In this document: piece by piece, positions 25,978 to 34,668 of the stretch
Numbering within the stretch: the stretch's first letter is position 1
How the letters are laid out: every line of letters starts with the position of its first letter
Source: Bacilli bacterium
Lineage (GTDB): Bacteria; Bacillota_I; Bacilli_A; RFN20; CAG-449
Assembly: GCA_900755065.1 (NCBI GenBank)
Contig: CAAEFC010000006.1
Location: 62,001 to 126,000, forward strand
Direction: 5' to 3'
DNA: 64,000 bases
Translations under genes and position numbers: made by a program
The notes under the pieces: generated by a model
What the model saw: the letters and a program-made list of their open reading frames with translations, nothing else
Told to the model about the DNA's origin: nothing
The model's database searches: none

Positions 25978-27414
25978 ATGAAAAAGAATATTGCGGCCGT
26001 TTGCCTGCATCTGAGTCTGATCGTCGTTCTGGTCTGTTGCGTCGGCTTGACCGGTATGAACGAAGAAAGCGGAAAAGTCGATAAGTTTACGGGCGAACTC
26101 GAAACGAATGTCACCTTACGCATTCTGGAAAACGACACGGCGATCAAGCAAGGATATCTGGCCGAACTGATCGCGGCTTTCAATGCGGCGTATGCGGAAT
26201 ACGGCATAACGGCGGTGGACGCCAATATGGATCAGTATACCGATCTGGCCAACGACGGACCTTACGGGTACGGACCGGACGTCCTGTATCAGGCAAACGA
26301 TTCGCTGATGAAGTACGTCGACAACAAGCACATCATGCCTTTGCCGGTTGACCGGCTGGAAAGTTACGGGGAAACGGGCGAAAAAGCGTGGGAGGCCTAC
26401 ACGCGTACGGTCGACGGCGAAGCGTATGTGTTCGGCGTTCCCGTCAATATTCAGGGCCCTCTTCTGTATTACCGGAAAGACCTTCTCCCCGAAAACTGGG
26501 AAGACGAGTGGGACGACGACAACGACGGCGTGTGCGACATCGTCCAGTACTGGACGGATCTGTACCGTTATTCGTCCTTGCTGAAACAGAGCGATGAAAA
26601 AGCGACGGACGGCAGTAAACGATACGGCTATATGCGATCCTTTCTGGAACCCTATTTTTCGATCGGATATCTGTACAGTTACGGAGGTTATACGTTTGGA
26701 AATCACAATACGGACGCCTCCGACATCGGACACAGCGCGGGCGAATCCGAAAAAGGCGGTTGGATTATCCGGCAGTTGGCGTCCGTCATGGACGAGCGGT
26801 GCATCGACGATTCGGTAACCGTCTCCGCGTATTCCGCGCTGGCGACGGGCGAATACTTCGCCACCGTCACGACTCCGGACGTGTACACCCTTTTCGTGGA
26901 CGAGATGAAAAACGCAGGGTACAGCGACGAATATATCGAAGCGAATCTGATCGCGGCCGATATTCCTTCTCTGCCGGCGAGCGGCGATCTGGAAGACGAA
27001 AGCGCGGGATTCATCGAAAGCAAGATGATGGGCGGCGTTCAGGGATATGCCATCAGTTCCTACACGAAGTATCCCAATGCGGCGCTGGCATTCGTCAATT
27101 TTGCGACGAGTTATACCATGATCAGCCGTCGGAACGAATTGCTTGGGATCGTCCCGGCGCGGGAAGACGTGGCGGAAAAGGCGGGCGGACTTTCCGAAAT
27201 CATCAACGAAAATCTTGCCGAAGGGAATATCGTCGTCATGCCTTCGATCAGCGAAGTCGCGCAGATCTGGACGCCTTTACAGACCTTCTTTCAGGATATC
27301 GCGAAAGATCCGTTCCGCACCGGCGGGCAGAAATACGACACGCTTGACAAGATCAAGCAAAAACTGATCGAAGTGGATCGGCAGATTTATAACGCGATCT
27401 TTACTTTGGCATGA
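25978..27414 (+). CDS. malE: Maltodextrin-type ABC transporter substrate-binding protein
   Basis: 478 residues. Hydrophobic N-terminus (AVCLHLSLIVVLVCCVGLTG) that may be a lipoprotein signal with an atypical Cys box or a simple anchor. The body fits family 1 solute-binding proteins (VPVNIQGPLLYYRKDLLPEN, ...VQGYAISSYTKYPNAALAFV). The insert EDEWDDDNDGVCDIVQYWTD looks like an acidic, perhaps Ca-binding loop. RBS GGAGGAGG. The neighbours (GH13 enzyme, MalF/G/K) make maltodextrin the likely ligand. Confidence 0.88.
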   Translation: MKKNIAAVCLHLSLIVVLVCCVGLTGMNEESGKVDKFTGELETNVTLRILENDTAIKQGYLAELIAAFNAAYAEYGITAVDANMDQYTDLANDGPYGYGPDVLYQANDSLMKYVDNKHIMPLPVDRLESYGETGEKAWEAYTRTVDGEAYVFGVPVNIQGPLLYYRKDLLPENWEDEWDDDNDGVCDIVQYWTDLYRYSSLLKQSDEKATDGSKRYGYMRSFLEPYFSIGYLYSYGGYTFGNHNTDASDIGHSAGESEKGGWIIRQLASVMDERCIDDSVTVSAYSALATGEYFATVTTPDVYTLFVDEMKNAGYSDEYIEANLIAADIPSLPASGDLEDESAGFIESKMMGGVQGYAISSYTKYPNAALAFVNFATSYTMISRRNELLGIVPAREDVAEKAGGLSEIINENLAEGNIVVMPSISEVAQIWTPLQTFFQDIAKDPFRTGGQKYDTLDKIKQKLIEVDRQIYNAIFTLA

Positions 27415-27429
27415 GAGAGGAGGACAGCG

Positions 27430-28854
27430 ATGCAAGAAGAATCAAAGGGCAAGGGAATTTGCCGGAGAATGAAAGAAGGTTTTACCCGCATCGGGAGCAG
27501 GGTGATCAGCTTCTTTGTCGGTCTGCCGTCGAGAACGAAGGCGAAGTTCGCGGGGGCAAAGGAAATCATCACGCAAGGCAACGGAAAGGTCGCCGCTTCC
27601 TGTCTGATCATGGGACTCGGTCAACTCCTTTACAGGCAATGGGCGAAGGGCATTCTGTATCTTCTGACCGAAGCGGCCTTCGTTCTGTTCTTCGTGTTCA
27701 TCGGAGCGGAAGGAATCGTGGGATTATTTACGCTCGGCACGGTGGAAGGAAACGCCTGGTACGGGATCGAAGGCGACAATTCCGTCATTCTGCTCATCGT
27801 GGGCATCCTTTCGGTTATCGCCTTGGCGTTTTACGTCATTCTTTATTTTTCCAATATCAAAGATGTCTATCGCATCCAATGCGCCTACGATACGTTGAAA
27901 GAACCGGAATCTTTCAAAAAACAGGTGGCTTCGCTTCTGGACAAGAATTTTCACAAGACCGCTTTGGCGCTTCCGATCATCGGCGTCAGCGTGTTCAGCA
28001 TTCTTCCGATCCTCTTCATGATCCTGATCGCGTTTACGAATTACGGAGGCACGATCGTTCCTCCGAAACTGATCAGTTGGGTGGGATTGGAAAACTTCGC
28101 GAAAATTCTGACGCTTTCCGATTTTGCGCCGACCTTTTTCAAAATCTTCGGCTGGAATATCCTTTGGGCCGTTCTTTCGACCTTCATCAACTATTTCGCG
28201 GGACTGGCTCTGGCTTTGCTGTTCAATAAAAAATGCGTCAAGGGAAAGACTTTCTGGCGGCTGTTTCCGATTCTCGCCTATGCGGTGCCGGGATTCATCA
28301 CGCTGATCGGGTTCAAATTCATGTTTTCCTACGGCGGACCGATCAATTACTACCTGATGCAGAACGGCGGCGCGGCGATCGGTTTTCTTGATATCGATGC
28401 AAAATGGACCGCGCGGTTAATCGGACTTCTGGTCAACGCCTGGCTCTGCATTCCAAGCGGCATGCTGTTAGCGACGGGCATTCTTTCCAACATCAATGCG
28501 GATTTGTACGAGGCGGCGAAGGTCGACGGGGCGAACGGGTGGATGCAGTTTCTCCGCATCACCTTGCCTTACGTCTTGTTCGCCACGATGCCCGTCCTCA
28601 TCTCGCAATTTATTGCCAATTTCAACAATTTCGGCATCTTCTATTTCCTGCGGGGCGGATTGTACATCGACGGTTATTTTCTGGCCAGCGATACGGACTT
28701 GCTGATCAACTGGCTCTACAACATGTCGATCGACAACAACTACTATTCGATCGGCGCGGCGATCAGCATCGTCATCTTCGTGATTACTTCTGTCATCTCC
28801 CTGAGCGTGTACGTGCTGTCGCCTTCTTATAAACAGGAGGACACGTATCAATGA
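27430..28854 (+). CDS. malF: Maltodextrin ABC transporter permease MalF-type
   Basis: 474 residues, long for a Gram-positive MalF. The first ~170 residues hold a cytoplasmic basic segment and extra membrane segments before the six-segment core. The core has the coupling motif DLYEAAKVDGANGWMQFLRI (about 357), matching EAAxxDGAxxxxxFxxI.LP. Forms the channel with MalG and overlaps malG by 4 bases. Confidence 0.92.
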   Translation: MQEESKGKGICRRMKEGFTRIGSRVISFFVGLPSRTKAKFAGAKEIITQGNGKVAASCLIMGLGQLLYRQWAKGILYLLTEAAFVLFFVFIGAEGIVGLFTLGTVEGNAWYGIEGDNSVILLIVGILSVIALAFYVILYFSNIKDVYRIQCAYDTLKEPESFKKQVASLLDKNFHKTALALPIIGVSVFSILPILFMILIAFTNYGGTIVPPKLISWVGLENFAKILTLSDFAPTFFKIFGWNILWAVLSTFINYFAGLALALLFNKKCVKGKTFWRLFPILAYAVPGFITLIGFKFMFSYGGPINYYLMQNGGAAIGFLDIDAKWTARLIGLLVNAWLCIPSGMLLATGILSNINADLYEAAKVDGANGWMQFLRITLPYVLFATMPVLISQFIANFNNFGIFYFLRGGLYIDGYFLASDTDLLINWLYNMSIDNNYYSIGAAISIVIFVITSVISLSVYVLSPSYKQEDTYQ

Positions 28855-29693
28855 AGAAATTATTCAGAAATCCGAAAAAAATCGTTCATGTCGTTCTGAC
28901 GTATCTCGTTCTGATCGCGGTGGCGTTTGTCTTCCTGTTTCCGATCCTCTGGCTGGTGCTGGCGTCGTTTTCCAAGTCGGGGTCTTTGTACTCGTTCAAG
29001 GGTTTCTTTCCGAGCGAATACAGCCTGGATACCTTCGTGAAACTGTTCACCGACACGGAAATGTACGATTATCCGCGGTGGTTTGTCAACACGCTGTTCA
29101 TCGCCGTCATGAGTGCATTGATCGGAACGTTTCTCACGATTCTCACGGCGTACTGCATGTCGCGTTTCCGTTTCAAAACGAGAAAGGCGATCATGAAGAC
29201 GACTCTGCTTTTGGGTATGTTTCCTTCGTTCATGACGATGACAGCCGTCTATCTGCTCTGCACGCAGTTCAATCTCGTCAACCAGCAATGGGGACTGATT
29301 CTCATCTATTCCGCCGGCGCGCCGATGGGATATCTGACGCAGAAAGGCTTTTTCGATACGATTTCCATTTCCATCGACGAAGCGGCGCGGATCGACGGGG
29401 CGTCGAATTTCGATATCTTCGCGCGGATCACGCTTCCGTTAGCCAAACCGATGATCGTCTATACGTTGCTTTCGTCGTTCGTATGGCCGTGGAGCGATTT
29501 CATTCTGCCGAAATTGCTTTTGAAGAACAAGGAACTGTACACCGTCGCCGTGGGGCTGATGTCGCTCGACAATACGGAATTCGCCCGTTTCGCGGCGGGA
29601 TCGGTCTTCATCGCGGTGCCGATCGTGATTTTCTACTTCGCGCTTTCCAAATTCCTGATCAGCGGTCTCTCCGCGGGCGCGGTCAAACAATAA
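28851..29693 (+). CDS. malG: Maltodextrin ABC transporter permease MalG-type
   Basis: 280 residues with six membrane segments. Coupling motif SIDEAARIDGASNFDIFARI then TLPLAKPM. Typical MalG ending near the membrane. AGGAGG lies inside the end of malF, so translation is coupled. Pairs with MalF. Confidence 0.93.
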   Translation: MKKLFRNPKKIVHVVLTYLVLIAVAFVFLFPILWLVLASFSKSGSLYSFKGFFPSEYSLDTFVKLFTDTEMYDYPRWFVNTLFIAVMSALIGTFLTILTAYCMSRFRFKTRKAIMKTTLLLGMFPSFMTMTAVYLLCTQFNLVNQQWGLILIYSAGAPMGYLTQKGFFDTISISIDEAARIDGASNFDIFARITLPLAKPMIVYTLLSSFVWPWSDFILPKLLLKNKELYTVAVGLMSLDNTEFARFAAGSVFIAVPIVIFYFALSKFLISGLSAGAVKQ

Positions 29694-29723
29694 ACGCATT
29701 CTTTTGCAAAAGGAGGAAAAAAG

Positions 29724-31625
29724 ATGGCAAAAATCAGCATGAAACACCTGTATAAGGTGTATCCGAACGGGACGAAAGCGGTCAACGATTTCGATATGCA
29801 GATCGAAGACAGGGAATTCATCGTCTTCGTCGGACCTTCCGGATGCGGCAAATCGACGACGTTACGCATGATCGCCGGATTGGAAGAAATCACCGCGGGC
29901 GAATTGAAAATCGGCGATGTCGTGGTGAACGGGCTGGAACCTAAGGACCGGGATATCGCGATGGTGTTTCAGAATTACGCGCTGTACCCGCATATGACGA
30001 TCTACGACAACATCGCTTTCGGTCTGGAAATGCGGAAGACGCCGAAAAAAGAAATCGACCGGCGCGTTCACGAAGCGGCGGCCTTGCTTGGCATCACCGA
30101 GTATTTGCGGAAAAAACCGAAAGAGATGTCCGGCGGACAGCGCCAGAGAGTGGCGCTAGGACGGGCGATCGTCCGGGAACCGAAGGTCATGCTTCTGGAC
30201 GAACCGCTTTCCAATCTCGACGCCAAACTGCGCACGCAGATGCGAAGCGAAATCGTGAAGTTGCATAAAAAACTCGGAACCACTTTCATCTACGTTACCC
30301 ACGATCAGGTCGAGGCCATGACGATGGGAACAAGGATCGTCGTCATGAAAGACGGATTCATCAAGCAAATCGACACGCCGAAGAATCTGTACAAATATCC
30401 GGCCAATCAATTCGTCGCCGGGTTCATCGGCACGCCGCAGATGAATTTCTTTGAAGTGACGCTGAAAAAGGACGGGGATTCGGTTCTCATCGATTTTGCG
30501 CATTCGGAAGCGAAAATCCGCGTGCCGTACAGAGCGATGACGAAGGTTCCGCCGGAGTACCTGCAAGGGACGAAACCGGCAACGATCGGCTTCCGCGCGG
30601 AGGACATTTCGCTCGATCCTGAAAAAGTCAAGGCAAGCCGGGCGTGCATTCCTGTCCGCATTTCGCATACGGAGGAATTGGGAACCGAAACGCTGGTCTA
30701 CGGCGATATCGACCTGTCGAACGACGATTTCGGCGAATCGAACACCCGCGTGATCGTCAAGGCGGCGGGGTTCAACGACTATGAATCGGGCGCGGTTCTG
30801 GAAGCGGCTTTCGATCTGAACGCCATGCATCTTTTCGATCGGGTTACGGAAGAAAGCATTCTTCCGCGAATCCCCGAATACAACGCGATCGAAGCGACGG
30901 TGAAAGACGGAACCCTGATTTTCGCCGGAATTCCAATCCGCCTTCCGCCTGCGATGTCCTGCACGGACGGGGAGTGCGAAGGAATTTTCCCGGTTTCCGC
31001 CGTGAATCTGAACGGAGACATTCCCGCGAAAGTCGTCGGTTCGGAGAACGTCAACGGACAGTTTTCAGTGTCTCTCGATCTTGACGGAATCCCGCTGTTC
31101 GCTCTGTCCGAACGCGCGGTCAGCGAAGAAGTTCTTTCCATCGGCATCGATTTCAAGCAGTTGACGATCAAACGCGAGGGAAAAACGCTTGTGGAACGGC
31201 TTCCGTCCGTCAACCGTCTGTACGGAACGTTTGAAATGGAAAAAGCCGTCGAAACGGTGCAGATCAACGGAAAGAAAAAGAAGAAAAAGACGCAACGCTA
31301 TTTCTTCGTGATCGGCGACGGGAAATTCGCCGTTCCGGAGGAAACGGCACGGAAAATGTGCGCGGCGTTTTCGGGAAGGAAGGTCTTCAATACGTCGTTC
31401 CGTTTTGAAGGATCGCCTTACGACATCGCCGTCGGCGAATGCGGAATCACCGCCGAAGTCGTGGAAACCCTCGATTACGGCGCGGAGAAGTTTCTGAAAT
31501 GCCGCGTCGGTGAAGAAATCTGCTACGTGTATACGGAAAAGGCCGTCGAGGGCGTGATCCGGCTTGTTCCGAATATCGATACGATCCGCGTCGTGGAACG
31601 TCAGAGAGAAATCCGCATCGTCTAG
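29724..31625 (+). CDS. malK: Maltodextrin ABC transporter ATPase (MalK/MsmX) with ~260-residue C-terminal extension
   Basis: 633 residues, against ~370 usual. Residues 1-~240: Walker A GPSGCGKSTTLR (~38), QNYALYPHMTIYDNIAFGLE, LSGGQRQ-type signature MSGGQRQRVALGRAI, Walker B MLLDEPLSNLDAKLR, switch TYVTHDQVEAMT-like. Residues ~240-370 are the usual TOBE/OB part with GFRAEDI. Then follows an unrecognised extension (~375-633) of beta-rich segments, with a Lys-rich patch GKKKKKKTQ near 515. It may repeat the TOBE fold or act as a regulatory domain. Last gene of the operon; a terminator follows. Confidence 0.92.
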   Translation: MAKISMKHLYKVYPNGTKAVNDFDMQIEDREFIVFVGPSGCGKSTTLRMIAGLEEITAGELKIGDVVVNGLEPKDRDIAMVFQNYALYPHMTIYDNIAFGLEMRKTPKKEIDRRVHEAAALLGITEYLRKKPKEMSGGQRQRVALGRAIVREPKVMLLDEPLSNLDAKLRTQMRSEIVKLHKKLGTTFIYVTHDQVEAMTMGTRIVVMKDGFIKQIDTPKNLYKYPANQFVAGFIGTPQMNFFEVTLKKDGDSVLIDFAHSEAKIRVPYRAMTKVPPEYLQGTKPATIGFRAEDISLDPEKVKASRACIPVRISHTEELGTETLVYGDIDLSNDDFGESNTRVIVKAAGFNDYESGAVLEAAFDLNAMHLFDRVTEESILPRIPEYNAIEATVKDGTLIFAGIPIRLPPAMSCTDGECEGIFPVSAVNLNGDIPAKVVGSENVNGQFSVSLDLDGIPLFALSERAVSEEVLSIGIDFKQLTIKREGKTLVERLPSVNRLYGTFEMEKAVETVQINGKKKKKKTQRYFFVIGDGKFAVPEETARKMCAAFSGRKVFNTSFRFEGSPYDIAVGECGITAEVVETLDYGAEKFLKCRVGEEICYVYTEKAVEGVIRLVPNIDTIRVVERQREIRIV

Positions 31626-31660
31626 CAAACGAAGACGGACAAGACCGGCATCGACGAAAG

Positions 31661-31683
31661 AGGGATAAAGGTATCCCTTTTTT
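31661..31683 (+). terminator. Terminator of the maltodextrin operon
   Basis: AGGGATA-AAGG-TATCCCT followed by T; flanking A and T bases can lengthen the stem. Confidence 0.8.
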
Positions 31684-31734
31684 CGTACGGAACGTGCATA
31701 ATGGGAATATCCATTTATAAGGAGAAAGAAACTT

Positions 31735-32784
31735 ATGGCGGAAGACAAGACGAAAAAAACGGATCGGCGATCCGATCGTCCTTTGCTTTTGGCGTGCGAT
31801 TTGCGCGGTTGTCCGAATCGGTGCAAGCACTGTTGGCTTGGCGATCTTCCGAATCAGCCGATGCAAGCGGGCGACGATGAAGCGATCGTCTCCTGTTTTG
31901 AACCATATTTCCGGAAAATCGCCTTTTACAGTTGGCTTCGCGAACCGGATTTTACCGACGATTATCGCGCGCGGTGGGAAAAAGACCGCCGTTTATCGCG
32001 CGGAATCGAGCCGCGCCGTTTTGAACTGGCCTCCTTTTACCGGATCGTCCGCGACCCGGAATACGTGAAATTTCTCAAAGACGTCGGCACGAAGAAAGTG
32101 CAGTTGACTTTTTTCGGCCTGAAAGAAACGACCGATCGTTACGTGGGAAGAAAGGGCGCGTTCGACGAATTGATCCGCGCCGGCGAAATTCTGATCGAAA
32201 ACGGGATTGCGCCGCGCTGGCAGGTTTTCATCAACGAGGAAAACAAGAAAGAGGTCGTCCGCCTGATCGCTCTTGCGAAACAAAAGGAACTCTTTTCGCG
32301 TTGCGCGGGCTTTTCGCTTTTCGTTCACGAGGGAAGTTGCGACGGAAACAATCGGAATCTGTACGATATCCGGATTCAGAAAGCGCATGTCCCCGACGAA
32401 GTCAGACCCTACTATCTCGATTTTGAAAACGCGCTCAGCGAAAGAGAGTGCGTCCGCATGCTGAAAGAGAGCGAAGCGCGTTTCGTTCCGCACAACGGGG
32501 AAGAAATCGTTCTCAACATTACTTCGGACGGGAATGTGTATTTCAACTTCACCGCGCCTTCTCCGTTATGGAAAATCGGAAACTTCCGCGAAGACGAAGC
32601 CGGCGAAATGGTTCGCCGCATTCTCGAAGAGGACGTTCCGGCGCTGAGACTGGCGCGCTCGGTATCGTTAAAAGAACTGGTCCGGCGCTTCGGAAGAGAA
32701 GATTCCGATCGGATTTTCAGCCTCGACGACTATCAGATGTATCTGCTCAATGAATTTCTGGAAGAGGAAAGCCGAAAGCGGTAG
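31735..32784 (+). CDS. Radical SAM protein of unknown function
   Basis: 349 residues. LRGCPNRCKHCWLG (about 23-36) gives the CxxxCxxC cluster motif that binds the 4Fe-4S/SAM centre. The rest fits a partial TIM barrel, with FFGLKETTDRYVGRKGAFD like the region where these enzymes turn around the substrate. There are no C-terminal SPASM cysteines, and no substrate peptide gene is visible nearby. AAGGAG lies ahead of the ATG; a TGCATAAT at 31695-31702 may be its -10. It is flanked by the maltodextrin operon terminator and the ABC exporter operon. Confidence 0.85.
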   Translation: MAEDKTKKTDRRSDRPLLLACDLRGCPNRCKHCWLGDLPNQPMQAGDDEAIVSCFEPYFRKIAFYSWLREPDFTDDYRARWEKDRRLSRGIEPRRFELASFYRIVRDPEYVKFLKDVGTKKVQLTFFGLKETTDRYVGRKGAFDELIRAGEILIENGIAPRWQVFINEENKKEVVRLIALAKQKELFSRCAGFSLFVHEGSCDGNNRNLYDIRIQKAHVPDEVRPYYLDFENALSERECVRMLKESEARFVPHNGEEIVLNITSDGNVYFNFTAPSPLWKIGNFREDEAGEMVRRILEEDVPALRLARSVSLKELVRRFGREDSDRIFSLDDYQMYLLNEFLEEESRKR

Positions 32785-32791
32785 GACGCTT

Positions 32792-32838
32792 TTGAAAGAT
32801 TTTCCTTTATTTTTAAAATTATGTTAGCAATTGCTAAC
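32792..32838 (+). promoter_or_regulatory. Promoter with GTTAGC-N4-GCTAAC operator (copy 1)
   Basis: TTGAAA (32792-32797), 16-base spacer, TAAAAT (32814-32819), then the perfect palindrome GTTAGCAATTGCTAAC (32823-32838), three bases after the -10. A repressor bound here would cover the transcription start. The same arrangement recurs at 37212-37259. Confidence 0.75.
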
Positions 32839-32892
32839 TGAATGCGTTATGCTTTCCTTAGCGGAAGAAAAATCCGTAAAGGAGGTTGGGGT

Positions 32893-34668
32893 ATGAAGAA
32901 AAAAGGAAATCTGAGCGAGTTGATGTCCTTTGCCGGAAAGCATCGGTTTCTGACATACGCGTCGGGATTGCTGTCGGTGATCAGCGCGCTTCTGGCGTTG
33001 GTGCCGTTCGTCTTTCTTTTTCTGATCGTCAAGGAAGTCATCGAAGTCGCACCCGATTTTTCATTGGCGGAGAACGTCGTTCTCTACGGTGGATTGGCCG
33101 TTGCCTTCGCTCTGGGATCGATCATCGTCTATTTCGGCGCGTTGATGTGTTCGCATCTTTCGGCATTCCGGATCGCCGGGAATATGCGGAAAGCGATGAT
33201 GAAGAAGATCGACGAACTGCCGTTGGGATTCATTCAGGAAGAAGGAAGCGGAAAGATCAGACGGATCGTCAGCGATTCGAGCAAGGCGACGGAGACTTAT
33301 CTCGCCCATCAACTTCCGGATATGGCGGGGGCGATCGCGACGCCGATCGGCATGATCGCGCTGTTGTTCGTCTTCGACTGGCGGTTCGGATTGGTCTCTT
33401 TGCTTCCGTTTCTTTTCGGATTCGCCACGATGTTCAAGATGACCGGACCTCAGATGGCGAAGGATATGCGGAATTATCAGAACGCATTGGGGGACATGAA
33501 CAACGAAGCGGTCGAATACGTCCGGGGAATTCCGGTGGTGAAAGTTTTCAATCAGACCGTGCATTCGTTCAGGCAATTCAAGGCTTCGATCGACAATTAC
33601 GATCGGTTCTGCGTCGCCTACACGAAAAAGTGCCGGTTGCCGATGCTCTTTTTCACCACATTCATCAACAGCGCGTTTGCTTTTCTGATCGCTTTCGTTC
33701 TGATTCTGGCCGACGGTCAGGCGATCGGAGAAAACGTGCTGATGAATTTCATTTTTTACGTCCTTTTCACGCCGATCATTTCGACGGCGCTGACGAAAAT
33801 CATGTACATGAGCGAAAACGGCATGATCGTTGCCGATGCGCTGGAACGCGTGCATTCGATTCTCGACAGAGAACCTCTTCCCGAAAGCGAAGCGCCGCGC
33901 GTTCCCCGCGACTATTCGATAGAATTCGACCATGTGACCTTCGCTTATCCGGGAGCAAAAGAAGCGGCGCTGAAAGAGGTTAGTTTCCGCGTCGAACAGG
34001 GCGGAAGTCTTGCGCTCGTCGGTCCCAGCGGCGGAGGAAAGACGACCGTCGCCGGGCTTATTTCCCGGTTTCAGGACGTCGGATCCGGCGAAATCCGGAT
34101 CGGGGGCGTCAACGTCAAAGATATTCCGGGCGACGCCTTGAACGAAACGATCGCGTATGTCTTTCAGGACAGTCGCCTGTTAAAAACTTCGGTTCGCGAA
34201 AACGTCCGTCTGGCCCGGAAGAATGCGACCGAAGAGGAAGTGAAAGAAGCGCTCCACAAAGCCCGGTGCGACGATATTCTGGCCAAACTTCCGGACGGAA
34301 TCGACACCGAAATCGGCGCGAAGGGCATCTATCTTTCCGGAGGGGAACAGCAACGGATCGCCATCGCGCGGATGATGCTCAAAGACGCGCCGATCGTCCT
34401 CCTGGACGAAGCGACCGCGTTCGCCGATCCGGAAAACGAAGTTCTGTTGCAGGAGGCGCTGAAAGAACTGACCAGAGGGAAAACGCTCATCATGATCGCT
34501 CACCGTCTCACGACGGTTCAAAACGCCGACCGCATTCTGGTTCTGAAAGACGGCCGGACAGAGGAAGAAGGAACGCATGAAACGCTGATTCGACGACACG
34601 GTTTGTATGCGAAAATGTGGGACGACTATCAGACGTCCGTCAGTTGGAAAGTAGGTGGGAAAAAATGA
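32893..34668 (+). CDS. ABC exporter half-transporter A (permease-ATPase fusion)
   Basis: 591 residues from the ATG behind AAAGGAGG (32878-32885). Residues 1-~310 form six membrane segments. The ATPase follows: Walker A GPSGGGKTT (~388), VFQDSRLL, signature [14 protein letters not shown], Walker B IVLLDEATAFADPENE, switch IAHRLTT. The D-loop reads AFADPENE where most exporters have SALDxxTE; this form is common in one half of YbtP/Q-IrtA/B-like pairs. Overlaps the second half-transporter by 4 bases and should form a heterodimer with it. Regulated through the GTTAGC palindrome upstream. Substrate unknown; drug or siderophore export or import is possible. Confidence 0.9.
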   Translation: MKKKGNLSELMSFAGKHRFLTYASGLLSVISALLALVPFVFLFLIVKEVIEVAPDFSLAENVVLYGGLAVAFALGSIIVYFGALMCSHLSAFRIAGNMRKAMMKKIDELPLGFIQEEGSGKIRRIVSDSSKATETYLAHQLPDMAGAIATPIGMIALLFVFDWRFGLVSLLPFLFGFATMFKMTGPQMAKDMRNYQNALGDMNNEAVEYVRGIPVVKVFNQTVHSFRQFKASIDNYDRFCVAYTKKCRLPMLFFTTFINSAFAFLIAFVLILADGQAIGENVLMNFIFYVLFTPIISTALTKIMYMSENGMIVADALERVHSILDREPLPESEAPRVPRDYSIEFDHVTFAYPGAKEAALKEVSFRVEQGGSLALVGPSGGGKTTVAGLISRFQDVGSGEIRIGGVNVKDIPGDALNETIAYVFQDSRLLKTSVRENVRLARKNATEEEVKEALHKARCDDILAKLPDGIDTEIGAKGIYLSGGEQQRIAIARMMLKDAPIVLLDEATAFADPENEVLLQEALKELTRGKTLIMIAHRLTTVQNADRILVLKDGRTEEEGTHETLIRRHGLYAKMWDDYQTSVSWKVGGKK

